NCBI GenBank assembly: GCA_025766275.1
Contig: JAFKAC010000003.1
Coordinates: forward strand, 2,294,001 to 2,358,000
Length of the DNA stretch: 64,000 nucleotides
Source: Lactarius indigo
Taxonomy: Eukaryota; Basidiomycota; Agaricomycetes; Russulales; Russulaceae
Direction of reading: 5' to 3'
Both the position numbers and the translations under genes were made by a program. Below are positions 34,950 through 48,558 of the stretch, piece by piece. The notes under the pieces were generated by a model, which worked only from the letters and a program-made list of their open reading frames with translations, was not told the origin of the DNA and did no database searches. How positions within the stretch are numbered: position 1 is the stretch's first letter; each line of letters opens with the position of its first letter.

Positions 34950-37900
34950 CTACTCGTCTGCACCAATCAGCCACCCGATACCCTTCTGCAACGCCTTAGA
35001 TGCCTGCGCAGAAACTTCTTCACGACCCAACGATGGCCAACCAGCACCGTCCCCACGGGAGCTGTCGGGTCCATCATCATCACCCTCTGGTCGGTCTGCA
35101 TGCGCTTGCGGGCGACTCTTGGCGAACGGAAACTTGGAAGCGACTCGGTTGAAGGTGTCCGCAATGGCCGCACCGTCCGCCATTACGAGGGGGGAAGTCG
35201 GGAGGTGTATATTCTGCAACCTGGACGCGAGGGTCGGCACGACCTGTCCGTATTGAGCAGAAGCGGCGGCCGCGCGGCCGCGTCGACGAGTAGTATCCTT
35301 GTCGTCGGAGGCGTGCTGCTGGGCGGCGATGTCCTCCTTCTCGAGGCGGCGCCAGGCCGCGAGGATCTCCGGAAGTCGGTCCGCGGGGCAAAATTCGAGC
35401 GCGTGGCCCAAAAGACGAAGCTTTTTGGGTACGTCGGAGAATTCGGTCTGACGCCCGAGTTGGAAACAAGACACCCAGCAGACTTCTTTGGCGTCTCGCA
35501 GTTGTTCTTCTGATACACCCGGCGACAGGCATAGCTGCGATACCGTGTTGATCATGGCCTCGCTAGTTTCAAAGGCTTGCGCGAAATCCTCTGCCTGAAG
35601 AGCGGTGTCCGCAATCATCGCCAAGGTTTTCGCCCGGGCAACAACATCGCCGCGAAAACCGAGTTTGTCGACGAGCTCCAGAATAACTTCTTTGTATTTG
35701 TACGCGTCACTGTTGCTCGATAGCACGCGAGAAATTAGCGTGAGACGGTCCTTGGTAAGACGAATCTCAATCGGCGTTAATGGAACACCAGGGCGACTCT
35801 CCACATTGAATGACGTAATGCGAGACGTCGCCTCAATGAACTCTTGTTCGCGGATGACTCTCTCTGAACGCGAAGGAATCGACAAGCTGGAAGACAAAGT
35901 TGGGCAAGCGCTGCAGAAGGAAATGGGGTATTTTACGCACCAGTCGTAAGCGAGCTTCATCTCGCCAAAGGTGTAGTTTCCTGAACTAGCATTATCGTAA
36001 AATTCTCTTGAGGACGTCAAGCATATGTCCTCTACCGCTCGATCATCTAATGACAGCGTAGACTTTTTCGACCGCAGTAGACTCTCGGCGATCTGCAACT
36101 CTACAAGGGGCGTGCGTCAGATAATGGACTAATAACAAAAGTGAGGGAATACTTGCGCCCAGTACTAAGAAGGCCACTGAGAAAAATACTGAGGATATCG
36201 GCTTGCGATAGAAGTCCAAAAGCGCTTCGTAGACCATTATCATTGGTACGAGACAACTTCAACATGTCTTCCAATAGCCACTCCCAATCGTCCCGACTAC
36301 GCAACGCATGGGTTGCGCTGAGCTGCCGAGCCATGCGAACAGCCCTCGCGCGTTGGCTGCTTTTGTCGTTGGCGCTCTGCAAAAACCAACGCAACGGAGC
36401 GGGTGCGTCCCATCTTGAGAGGATTTCCCCAGACTCCAGATGGACATCCAAGATATCCAAGGCACGGGATAGTGATAGTAATGGTAGTGGTCGAAAAAAT
36501 AGGAATAGATCTGAAGGTGTGCACTTGGGTCGAGTTGTTGTGGGTGTCACAAAAGACCCTAGTGATGCGATGGTCGTTTCTACCTCGTCTTCATCCTCAT
36601 CACTAGTGGACACATTCCAGGCTGGAAGACATTCAAAGATTTGACTCATGACGTGCCACTCGCCCAGGCTGTCGCTGCCATACAAGCAGGCGAGAGCAAG
36701 TCGCGCCATAGTTTCGTCATCTGCAATCAAGCGCTGACCCGGTGGTAAGGTGGGTTTGGATTCTTCAAAAATGCGAGCCACCATCTCCAATGGGGCTTCA
36801 AGAATGAAGTTGCTGAGTAGTTGCGATGAAATCCCCGAAGAGGAATCGCCGGCGCGCTCGGCGCGCGACTCTAGTACGAAGAGGTATGGTAATACGAATT
36901 TTCGAATATCGGCGATTAATGATTCGGGAGTAGAGAGAGCGAGCATTGCGCGAACGACAGCCAACGAATCCATGCTTTTCCACTGTTCGAGTGTCCAGTC
37001 TTCCTCGGGTCCATCTTTTGCGGCTGATTGGGCATCATAAACAAGGCGAGAGAGAAGAACGAGTTCTTCTCCAAGTTCGTCGAGCCCCGGTATGTCCTGT
37101 GAAGTGGCGTGTTGTATCATCAAAAGAGCGGTGTCCACCATGCCGGTCGAAGTGAGGATAGAATGCGCGCGCCGCTGGTACCAGGCAGAAAGCTCTTGCG
37201 ATAACATCGGCCGGGAGACTTGATCTACGGGGCCTTGGGTTTGTGAGGTGGCATAACCGGAGGTAAGCAGGGCGGCTTGTACTCTTGGGTGCTCAGTCCA
37301 ATCCACTTGTCTCCATGTTTCCGCACGTGATTGATGCTCCACATCGCGAGAAGTGTCGAGCTTGGGGAGAATATCCTGGTAGAGCGAGGGGGGAACATGG
37401 TCGGGGACGCAAGCGAGGATGGAGAGGCGGAAAGGCCAGAGAGCGGGACCATGTCGCTTGAATAGGACTTGAAGGGGTCCAAGTGAGCCTCTCGTGGCAA
37501 GCAGGTGGGCCGAGTCTATGAGCGTTTGGGTGAGGAACGCGGATAAAGGTAGTGGAGGAGCGCCAGGGTCTGATTGTCGCTCGGATTCGGTGTCCACGGA
37601 ATCGAGCCACGGGTCGTCCCACTCTGGGTCATCGGATTCAACGGGCGTCTCTACACTTGCTGCGGACATCTCCAAAAATGAATCAAGCCTGTCCTTTCTG
37701 TCCAAGAGAAGGGACCGAAGTAGGCACATGCGAGCATCAGATGAATTCTCACTGAAGTAGGACACCATGTCGTCGTCGAGAGACGATGGGCTCTGACCGT
37801 CAAAGTCAGATGTCTCGCAGTCATCTTGCAACACAAATGAGGCCCGTAACCTCTCTACTGTGCCTTCAGATCTCTTGAGCGCTACTGCAAGGAGGTCGGT

Positions 37901-38059
37901 TAATAGAGTTGAGTTGTCAATAATTCTGTCTGCAATCGCCGCGACAACCCAGAGGTCGTCTGTTATGGGACCGAGTGTGTCATCAATGGTCGAGGATTCA
38001 AGATGGTCATCAGAGATGTCTATCCACTTTTGACAGAGATCCTTTTCGTTAGATGTCAT
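34950..38059 (-). CDS. SEC39: SEC39-domain protein (Dsl1 tethering complex)
   Basis: ER-side subunit of the Dsl1 complex, which captures COPI vesicles from the Golgi. A long first exon (38059 to about 36137) is an alpha-solenoid with the acidic MTSNEKDLCQKWIDISDD start and LGPLQVLFKRHGPALWPFRL. The second part contains LAMIADTALQAEDFAQAFE, AKEVCWVSCFQLGRQTEF and FCPADRLPEILAAWRRLE, typical of the Sec39 C-terminal half. An intron at about 35893-35946 keeps frame. At the boundary near 36101-36150 the intron GTATTC...TGTAG leaves a phase mismatch of one base. About 1,000 residues. Confidence 0.85.
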
Positions 38060-38204
38060 GGAGAGAAGCGGGCAACTTCAAGTTCGATTCGCATGCCGTG
38101 CCGTGGCAACATGTACATATCACGTGATCTCAAGTATACTCTAATTACACACTCAGAATAATGTGTCCTGACAATCAAAAATGAGACCATCAATCAAATG
38201 TCAC

Positions 38205-38963
38205 TTATTTGGTTTTTACCTCGTCACGGAGGTACTCCCCGACATCCCTGATAATCTGTGAGAAAAAAGGAGAAGCGATCAACTAAAATAACACACGCTT
38301 GATGAAATACAACGATTGCTGTAGGGTCCAATTTTCGCGTATCGACTGTTGATCTTGAAGTGACTCCAAAACCCTGCACAAACAAATATTGAAACAAGTT
38401 GCGGCGTATCAAACAGAGCCGAAGTCCATTTACCAATGGGACATCATTCATGCTATAAACGACGACACCCTGATGCTCAGGAGTGTCCTCGGTGATACGG
38501 CCTAGATGCGCCTTGAGGATGTGATTGCCATACAGGAAGGGCATTTCGCCATTCGGCTTGATCCATACCTCGATTGTTTTAGTTTCATATATGAGGCGGT
38601 AAGAACAGAAGCTTCGCTTACTTTGTATTTGGCATATTGCGCGAGATAGTCCAGTGAGGTTATGTACAGTTTAAATTTTCCTGACTTGCTGAACTTTCCC
38701 AGACAGGTACCCAAGCTGACAAGGTTAGGTCGAGCCACAGAGATCCCGAGTTTCATCGAAGCTTCGGAGACATAGTAAACGCGACCTTTGTGCAAGCGAA
38801 AACAGTGTGCCTCGTCTTGTCTATCCACTAGATGGACAAGGTTTTTTCCCTAGGACAGCCAGACAATAAGGGTAGGACAACCTTATAGCGAGAAACCACG
38901 CACGATGTAATTAGCAAGTTTTTCGAACACGGCCTTACTTTCATCTTGAGTTAATGGGCGCAT
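38205..38963 (-). CDS. NIP7: NIP7, 60S ribosome biogenesis factor
   Basis: Pre-60S factor with an N-terminal alpha/beta domain and a C-terminal PUA domain that binds RNA. Five exons: [40 protein letters not shown] through [59 protein letters not shown]; and the final [13 protein letters not shown]. All phases fit, with the last acceptor at TTATCAG. About 180 residues, the normal size, and highly conserved. Confidence 0.95.
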
Positions 38964-39435
38964 ATTCAGGGAGGTAACGGTAACAGCACCCGCCGTCAAG
39001 AACTCACGGTGTGACATAAGCAAATTGACGACGATTCGTGCTGCGCGCGTTGTGGAAATCTCGGTGGAAGACCATGTATTTTACAGTCGATCAAGCAGTC
39101 ACAAGAGCGGTCGAGTCGTTCTATCGAGTTGTAGAAATACTATATATAAATGAGAAAAACGGCAATGACCTGCTGAAGGTGCTGTACACTTGCCCCTCGT
39201 TAGTTTAAAGTGTCACATGACTAAACGCGTCAAACGCGGTATTTATTTGGTCGAGGACAAATACGGAGTTTCCACAATTTAAGTCGCTGCATTTACCGTT
39301 GTTCATATTCCATCTCTTTCCTTCCTCTTATCTCCTACTTCCACCGCCTCTCGGGCGATATCTGTTGTCGTTAACCAGCGCTTGACGCGCCACCCATCTC
39401 GCCATCCCTAGTCATCGTTAAGCTATATCAAAAGT
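38964..39435. other. Divergent promoter region
   Basis: About 470 bases between the ATGs of NIP7 (minus) and the candidate secreted protein (plus). Pyrimidine-rich sequence at about 39310-39345 precedes the plus-strand gene. No conserved gene content. Confidence 0.45.
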
Positions 39436-40369
39436 ATGCAACACCTCTATCAGATTTTGTTCCTCGCGGCACACGCAGCCTCTATTGCCTTCATCACATT
39501 CCCCTTGGCTCTCCGCTACCTGCAATTGCGAAACCCGTAACGCGTCCCTTATTGTCCCAGACTATGACCGTACGTCATATCTCAAGACGCCCAATTCGGG
39601 CACTCAAGTCTAAAGACCCAAAAATCAAGGCCGCCGCACCTCATGACTTTCTTGAGAACTCTGCAAATGTCTCGCTCCACCAACGTTTTCGCCACACCCA
39701 TGTAGATCCAGGCGTATACGCGGGTGTGCGCGGTCGTAGTGGTGATATCAACATCAATACTGTTACGGATCAAATTAGTGTCCTGAGCAGTTGGCATTCA
39801 AAAGCGCGCACTAATGCTCAGAACCTAAGTATGCTCTCCTCTCTCCCTTTCCAATAAAAGTCTAAAAATATAATCCCAGAGACCTATTCTTCTCGAGTAT
39901 CTACGTCAAGACATAAAGGCGCATCCGAATTCGAACGGAAATGTGTTTCTGAGCTCACAGCCTTCAATACTAACTCTCGTGGCTTCGAGACGACTCTCAA
40001 ACAGCTAAGCGCTGACAAGGGTCGCGCGTACTACGACAATAGAGACAGCATTGAAACACTCCTTAAGGATATAATCGACTTTCATAAGGACATCCTCAGT
40101 TGCTTCACCGATCTCGTTTACGGGATTCCAGATTTGGGTCCCATTCTTGGACCGAGTATGTCCTTTAATTATGAGAAAACCATTTGTTTACTAAATCTTA
40201 CTCAGTCATCTACGAGGTCAAGTGCACTCTAGATGCAATACTCAACCTCACGGAAAACTTGACAGATGCTATCTTGGATGCTATCATCAATGCCCTCAGG
40301 AGACTTATTTTGGAATATAACGAGGCGGTATGTAAGCCAGGGATTGACGTGCTTGGCATATGCATTTGA
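39436..40369 (+). CDS. Candidate secreted helical protein, unknown function
   Basis: The start MQHLYQILFLAAHAASIAF looks like a signal peptide or membrane anchor. The second exon (from about 39552) holds FLENSANVSLHQRFRHTHVD and a polar helix. Introns at about 39829-39879 and 40160-40204 are consistent and keep frame. The last exons give FHKDILSCFTDLVYGIPDLG and an amphipathic C-terminus with YEVKCTLDAILNLTENLTDA. The junction between the signal sequence and the second exon (39530-39555) is unresolved: the only GT-AG there is 24 bases. About 240 residues with five or so cysteines and possible N-glycosylation at NLTENLT. I do not recognise the family. Confidence 0.55.
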
Positions 40370-40668
40370 GGCGATGCGGTTTCCCACTCCACACACTAAT
40401 CCCATTGATATCCTTGCACCTATCTCACCGCACGCAGGCACGTGTTCATGTAGCCCTAGTTGATGTGTAATTGGTTTTGTATTATCATTGCATTGCTATG
40501 GTGCGAGGGAATGTCTATCCGTCGTTTCTGGTCCTGTTTTGCCGCAATCGGACTGCAGCATGTTTCGAAAACGTCGTGAAACAACCGGAGTGGGGTCTGG
40601 TGAGATGCTCTTCACTTCTTGCATCCGAGAACCATGCCCAGCAAAGTATAAGTAGTAATTGGTACTGG

Positions 40669-41461
40669 TTATTCCTCGTCCAGCCAGCGCTCCGCAAGGG
40701 GTCCAATAAATGGTACATGAAACCGGGTCAATCCGCGCGACGCACCAGTGTGTGCCCGGAATCTGGTCCGCGCTATTAGTACGATGTTAAAAGTATCTGA
40801 GAAGACGCACGCCATGAAGCCTATAGAAGTGACAAGCAGCACAGTGAGAAGAGTCCGCAAGACGGGGGGTAGCTGCAAGACCGATGCGAGTATTCTCAGC
40901 AAAAGGAGGGGTGTAGTCAACAACGCCGATTGATACGCTGCGTACAGTAACCTGAGTCGGGCCATACAGTAATAATACATGAACTGACGTACCGTGGAAT
41001 CGGACGAAGTCATTGTGGGTCTCCGAAACGAGTAAGAAAAACGCTGTATTGAGTGCCGCGTTAGCGCCATCCATCTCCTCAACGACGAGTTGGATAGGAG
41101 TGCGCACCAGAAACGGGACCGAGGATGTAGGCCCACGCCGAGAGGAGGTCAACTCGCATGTTATGGCGCGTCTCCCATTGATTTTGTGTCTGGGCTTCCG
41201 CCTCATCATCTGCGCCGGACCCGCCTGCAATCGCCGTTTCCCAGGTTGGAATTCCCCCCGATTGGTACGACGTCACCTCCCTTGCTGACGACTGAGTGGG
41301 AAACCATGGGCGCGTGTAGCGTGATGCGGAAGGCTGGTGGGATGATGGATAGCCAGGATCATCCGGAGGAGGAGCCTTGTTAAGCAAAGATAAGTGAAGT
41401 TCCACTGCGCGGCAAGTGAAAACCTACATATGGTGCAAACGAGCTAGCACTCAGGCTCATA
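40669..41461 (-). CDS. DUF4870/Tic20-like membrane protein
   Basis: A short first exon, MSLSASSFAPY, is spliced (intron 53 nt, branch GCTTAAC) to APPPDDPGYPSSHQPSASRY. A disordered N-terminus is followed by the family core: LSAWAYILGPVS, a TM segment, ETHNDFVRFH, then AYQSALLTTPLLLLRILASV and another TM pair around LLTVLLVTSIGFMACVFSD. The VRFHAxQS-type motif is the mark of this family. About 200 residues. The function is unknown in fungi; a membrane role is certain from hydrophobicity. Divergent from eS24, with 216 bases between starts. Confidence 0.75.
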
Positions 41462-41677
41462 TTATTGTGTCGTACGGCACTGCGGATGGATAGTATAACT
41501 GGCGCCCAGTCACTAGTGAGATGGAGTTACCCGCTTGCAGACAGACAAGTTCCATATCGAATCTTATTTCGGCTAATCCCGAACTGGCTTTGAACACAAG
41601 GCAATCTATCCCACGCTCGCAGGACCGACCGTGAGCCCCCTCCAAGATCGACACAGAAGACACCACAGGACGAAGCC

Positions 41678-42406
41678 ATGGCAGTGAGTATCGACCTCTA
41701 GAGCCCGTAAAGCGGTATAGCATCATTTATCAGAGTCAAATTATGGCGAAAAGCGCGTTTAGTGGGTTGGATGGATGACCTCGCGTTTGGATGATGATGT
41801 TACTCCTGCTCCTGCTCCTGCTGCTTGCTACTACTATCCCTGCTCGTACGACACATGCTCACGCACACATCTATAGGACAATTCGGCCCCAGTCACGATC
41901 CGCACAAGGAAATTCATCACCAACCGCCTTCTGGCCCGTCGTCAGTTTGTTGTAGACGTCCTTCACCCGTCGCGACCGCCTATCTCAAGGACCGAGTTGT
42001 CCGAAAAGCTCGCTGGGATCTACAAGGCCGACAAGGCCCGCATAGTTCCTTTTGGATTCAAGACACACTTTGGTGGCGGTCGAAGCACAGGTTTCGCATT
42101 GATTTATGACAGCGAGGAGGCACAGAAGAAGTTCGAACCCAAATATCGCTTAGTGCGGGTGAGCGTACTTTTCTTACCTCCAGTGGTACCTCCCACTCAC
42201 GGGTCGATTGTAATGTAGGCTGGCCTTTCCCCCAAGGTAGAGAAGGCATCCCGTAAATTACGCAAGGAACGCAAGAATCGCGCAAAGAAGGTATGTTTGG
42301 CCTGGATACTCTCGAGGTCTCCACCGTGCTCAAAACTTGTCCTTGTTTTTAGTTCCGCGGAACCAAAAAGCTCAAGGCGGCAGAGCCTCCCAAGAAGGGG
42401 AAGTAA
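41678..42406 (+). CDS. RPS24: 40S ribosomal protein eS24
   Basis: Exon 1 encodes only Met-Ala (ATGGCA) before a strong donor GTGAGT. The 193-nt first intron ends TATAG at 41876 and contains a CTCCTG microsatellite. The rest reads [66 protein letters not shown] and a basic tail ending AAEPPKKGK. Two further introns lie at about 42159-42218 and 42291-42351. Complete, frame intact, about 135 residues as usual. A long first intron after a tiny exon is common in fungal ribosomal protein genes. Confidence 0.95.
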
Positions 42407-42639
42407 AATCATCACACGACTGTTTTTATACTGCATGTCAGACATTACCCACCATCATGTCGATGTATATACTTTCTGTGCTACTCTATATGCGTATGCA
42501 CAGATGCAATCATTCCACAAACATGATTGGCCGGGTGTTACGCCCCGATACATAGTATGACAGCTGTGAATATGTGTGGGTATCTTAAAGTCTCGGCATT
42601 ACGGTGCACGTAAGTAAGAGGTAGTATATGACCCAAAAC

Positions 42640-44232
<1,593 letters not shown>

Positions 44233-44559
44233 TCAGGGTAGCCAGTTTGTGCGGGAGTTTACTGGACGAATGGACAACGGTGAATAGGCTCAGGAGACGC
44301 GTCTTGACCGCGGCGCGGTCCCCGTGAGCCACACGGAATCGGTTTCCACTCATTTGCACTCAGTGTTCAGGATCTCCCCATCCGAGGTCATGTTCGGGAG
44401 GCACCTCAATCTCATCAACGTTTCGTTCATCTTGTTCCTTACATTTTTGGTGCCGTCCGATTTTCCGCTGATCTCAACACCGTATTTATTTATACGCGGG
44501 TCATAGCTACCCTCCGTTGCTGCCCTTGGCAATAAATGGGAGGCTACAAGTTTCTGTAA
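44233..44559. other. Divergent promoter region between ARP1 and a small membrane protein gene
   Basis: About 330 bases separating the two ATGs. TATTTATTTATA at about 44484 is a possible TATA element for the plus-strand gene. No coding content recognised. Confidence 0.4.
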
Positions 44560-45177
44560 ATGTCCGTGATACCGTCACGCTCTCATGGGCTTCTTCTCAC
44601 CAGACTAACAGGTATTTGTTTTGGGACGAAGAACGCTATCCTCCGCCTGGACATTCCAGATAACCCCTCCAAACCATGCCTGTCTTGTACGAAGCAATGG
44701 TGTTTGAACCAAAACCTACCCATCTGTGCCGGTGCTTCCCTTGGTGACACGGACCCTGATACGGCCAGTGGGAAGGAAGGGGATGTAGAGGCGCGTTGCT
44801 TCCGTACGTGGCTTGGACATACAAGGATAGCTCGGCTCATCTGACACTTTTGTCACCGCAGAACGCGACTCACCTCGGGACCAACTCGTAGTCACCCTAT
44901 TCCTTCTTACAGTCTTTGGACTCTTACTTGGAGCTGGAATCAAAGGAAGAATGCTTAAGGCGGGTATAGATACAAGCCTGCCTTGGGACGCAGGCCGCAA
45001 ATGGTGGCAGGTAAGTGAGGTCCCTTCACGGCACAGCTTAGGCTCAAGTCATCGTTGTCGCAGACACTGATACCTAGGCGATCCGACGATGTTGGCATGA
45101 GGGTGCGATTACCGAGCTCTACAAGGGCAAGAGGGGATTATGTCGTTGTTTCTAATGGTGGGGGCGATGGATCGTGA
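44560..45177 (+). CDS. Cys-rich single-pass membrane protein, unknown function
   Basis: Four exons. Exon 1 (MSVIPSRSHGLLLTRLT) is joined to DNPSKPCLSCTKQWCLNQNL, which has cysteines spaced C-x2-C-x4-C-x6-C. Next come DPDTASGKEGDVEARCF and RDSPRDQLVVTLFLLTV leading through a TM helix (FGLLLGAG) to a cytosol-type segment DTSLPWDAGRKWWQ and a basic C-terminus. About 150 residues. The regular cysteines followed by a C-terminal anchor suggest a conserved basidiomycete protein, perhaps redox- or metal-linked in an organelle membrane; I cannot name it. Confidence 0.65.
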
Positions 45178-45458
45178 TGCTATGCCCAGCGTAGAAGTTT
45201 ACCGGTCCCTGTCAGTATGTTGCTAAGTTATTGTCATGGACACGCTCGCAGGGCAAGATACGCTAGCCCACCAAACCGCTAGCCTCTCGGTGGTGCACAC
45301 CAACAGTGACTAGCACGAGCCGGTCTCCCGGTCAATAATTGCATCGCAGTATCGTACTGTATCTGTAATTATAATAGCTCGAACCCACGGCCAAGGCGCC
45401 CGCCCTTTTGCTCAAATCCGTCAAAGAGAAAACGGAGTAACTGAATTCAAACACGCAA

Positions 45459-45925
45459 ATGGGGGCGATTTGTTCCAAACCATCACACCACACGGGAGGA
45501 CACACCTTGGTCTCGTCGACCGATGCCCAGCCACGCGCATCAGCAGCTGGCAGGCCCAGGCCCCAACAACCCTCGCAGCCTCCACAGGGTGCCGAGGCCC
45601 GCAGATCCCAGGCTGCCGCTGCTGCAGAACGGAGGATCAAAGCGGTGAGCCCTCCCTTCCCCCCTTTCACGATGGACAATCGTGAGCGCTCGACTTGCGG
45701 CGACGAGACTGAAAATAAAATAAAATTGCATTTTGGTCAGGAAAGCAAGCGGGGTGTCACCACGGCCAATCCAAATTCGGGACAGCTCGCCGCTCGTTTG
45801 GAAGCATCCAAGTCGGCTCCTCTTGTGCCAGAACCGAGGCAGGAAGCCGCGCTTATCGTAAGCTTGTGCTTTTTAATTTTTGGGGTGCTTTTTTTTTCTG
45901 AGAGGGAACGCTCTAGTGGGATTGA
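45459..45925 (+). CDS. Small acylated protein with a VCP/Cdc48-interacting motif (SVIP-like)
   Basis: The start MGAICSK has Gly2 for N-myristoylation and Cys5 for palmitoylation. After an Ala/Pro-rich stretch comes RRSQAAAAAERRIKA. It fits the VIM consensus R-x5-A-A-x2-R, which binds the N domain of p97/Cdc48. An intron (about 45649-45739) joins this to ESKRGVTTANPNSGQLAARL and a tail EPRQEAALI. A 57-nt intron then probably leads to a terminal WD and stop at 45925. Human SVIP has the same plan: acylated Cys start, VIM, then SRG. A role in ER-associated degradation is inference. Confidence 0.6.
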
Positions 45926-47125
45926 GGCAGTTGAAATGCCTAATGAATGGACCCCGGCCCAAGTTGGTTGTTACTATAACCTATTTACCTCCACAGCGGA
46001 AATTCTTTCCAGCGCACCGTTCACCCATGCCCTTGCTTCTAAGCATCTTTTTGTGTTCTCTGTTCACGCATGTGGGCATTAGTAAGCCTTGATGTGCTGG
46101 CCCATGTCGCCGCTGGCCTTATCGAAGCCGGAGCCCAACCCCAGCCGACCTCGTGGATTTCGCGTTTTCGACTGCTTGGGCAGTCCGTACATGAATAATT
46201 TCCGTTCGTGCGCGGCCTTCTCGCACCGTCGATCAGCTACAATGGGCCCTCTTTGACGCACATGTCATTATTCGTGTGGTGGCAGGAAGGGATCCCTCCC
46301 CCTCCCCCACCCTTCCCCCTTTGGCCCGCCAATGATTCTTCTTCAGGGCCCAGACAGCGGCCCCGTGGTGTCATTTTGTTTTGTTTGTGTGCCTGGTGCC
46401 GGTCCAATAATCGACCACCCCGGCGTTTGCGCCGCATCGAGCGGCCTGATCAGAAAGCATGGTCCGGCGCTCCGCCCCATCATAAGCTCTCCCCCCCACC
46501 GACCGCTCGCTTGAGCTAGGGACACCGAATTTGAGTCGATTGCGTTGCGTGCGTCTAATGGTTTGCATTTTTGGGCGACTAGCACGTCGCACGTCAACAT
46601 CTGGGCGGCATCCGAATGGTAGGCGGTGCCCATCGCTCACCCCGTCTCAACGACATCACTGAGAAGACAGAGGCTAAATGCGTCGCCTATGCAACGCATA
46701 GCGGCTATAACGACAGAACCTTCCCTTAAATTATACATGTCGGGATCGTCGTTCCCGGCCGAGGCGAAGCCGCAGCGGCGTGCACTTCATTCGATCTTAC
46801 GGCTTTGAGACCGCTATGCTCCGATACGCTCGCATCGGAGCGAACTCACGGGTACTCAAAGCACTGGCTGTCAACACTTTCTGCGTTGCCGGCTTGTCAG
46901 GTAGTGGAAGTAGAGCCATACACGGCGGAATAGCGACTAAAAATACTACTTACAACTGGGTATGCAAATCACACTATATACATACAATATGATCCCAATG
47001 TTCGTCTTTCCAACTAAGGCAGTGCTATGCCAAAGGCGATATAGAGACAACCATCCCTCGCGTCTGTCGAGTTTTCTTGGAGGGCCAGCACGAACGGAGG
47101 ACAAGCGGGGTAGGCACGGAGAGAC
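45926..47125. other. Intergenic, 1.2 kb, no gene recognised
   Basis: Between the SVIP-like gene and the 3' end of a bZIP gene. Contains a C-rich tract at 46291-46325 and open frames up to about 100 codons on both strands with no motif I know. Likely 3' flanks of the two neighbours. Confidence 0.45.
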
Positions 47126-48558
47126 TCAGTCTGCGTCCTCATCATCGTAGTCGAGTCGGGCTCGTTTTGACCCAGTGCTTACACCCATGCCGATCCCACG
47201 GGCCTCTAAGGCTTCGAGGGCGACTTTCGCTGCACTATCTGCCCCCTTTTTTGCTCGAGAGCGTGTTCGACGCAGAGCGCCAAATGCTTGCGCCTTGATG
47301 ACCGCAAGAGTGCCGGATAATGGCGGTGCTCCAGGAGATGGGGACCGGGTGGCATGGGCGATCGTTCTGCGGGGCCTGAGCTTGGAATGAGAAATATCTG
47401 ACTTGATCTCGCCATCATCAGTCAGGACGCTCGTCTTTAACGAACTAGGAAGCGGAGAAAATAGAGGGCGGTCTGTGGTAGAATCCAAACGACGTGTGGT
47501 AAGCCTCAAATGGCCAAGCGAAGAGACATCGGCCATTCCACCGTGCAGAGTGACCTCTGGGGGATGATGCCGTCGATAATCAAAATCGCCCTTCTCATGG
47601 GAGCCATCGTTGAAGGAAAATTGAAAAGGAGAAGTGAGAGAGGTGGACGAGGATGACGGTCGAGTGGAGGCTGGGGAGTGTGAGCGGCTAGTGGGAAGAT
47701 ACGAAGCGGAATCCAATGCCGACGGAAGCATTTTTTGATCCTCAAAGTTGTGGCTAGAGTAGCGGGAGAGGTAGGGAACGTCGTTTGTGGTCACATTCGG
47801 TGACTCTACAAAAGTTGGCGAATGTGAAGAACTGCTACTTCCAGCGTGGCCAGAGTCACCCCCAGAGGAACCGGCGAGGGCTATTGGCGGGGGTGCCCAG
47901 GTAACGTCACGCATGGTGTCTCGTGGTGAAGGATAAGGCGTGAATTGGTTGGCCGACCGATGCGACTCGTTATCGCCATGAGCGTAGGGGACGGAGGGAG
48001 AGCGGGTGGCAAGTTCACTTGGCGCACCAGTCGGATAGGTAACGTCCGAGAAGGGAGGGGTGTTTCCGGTTGAATAATGGAGCGCATCTTCGCCGTAGGG
48101 ACCGACGGCAGAGCCGATCTGTGAGTTGATAGCAGTGATCTGAGGGTGCATAGGGCCAAAACATGCAGGAGGGGGGGGGAACTCGTCCACTTGTGATTCC
48201 GACCCTTTTTTGGTCTGCCACAAGGCCCGCCAGAATTTCTCTCGCTCCCTCCCAGCATTTCTGAGGCGATTATTGTCTTGTCGGAGCTCGTTTGCCTCTG
48301 CACGGGCCTCACGACATGAGTCTTGGAGCTGCAGGACTACAGCTTCTAGATTTGTGACTTTAGGAAAGGAGGAATGGTAAGGGCGAAGTGGTTGATGGAT
48401 AAAGGGAGAATGGAGAACAAACCGGTTTCCTCTAACGTGGCAATGTAATTCGCGCGCCTTGCTCTGAAGGCAGCCTGGGCATCTGCGTTTTTCTTTTTCC
48501 TGAGGGCGGTATCAGAGACGCGGGACGAAGAGTCGTCCTTGGGAGTTGCTGGGGCCAT
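47126..48558 (-). CDS. bZIP transcription factor (second in window)
   Basis: Start MAPATPKDDSSSRVSD. The basic region RKKKNADAQAAFRARRANYI has the N-x3-Q-x-A-F-R-x-R-R pattern common in basidiomycete bZIPs, unlike the NRAAQRAFRER form at 3.1 kb. One intron (about 48350-48427) separates the basic region from the zipper VTNLEAVVLQLQDSCREA, followed by a second coil, ANELRQDNNRLRNAGRER. The remaining 350 residues are disordered and Ser/Pro-rich. A basic segment RTRSRAKKGADSAAK and the acidic end DYDDEDAD close the protein. Target pathway unknown. Confidence 0.8.

Noticed and set aside
41793..41835. Leucine-rich open frame from the CTCCTG repeat as a signal peptide
   Set aside because: It is a microsatellite inside the first intron of eS24.
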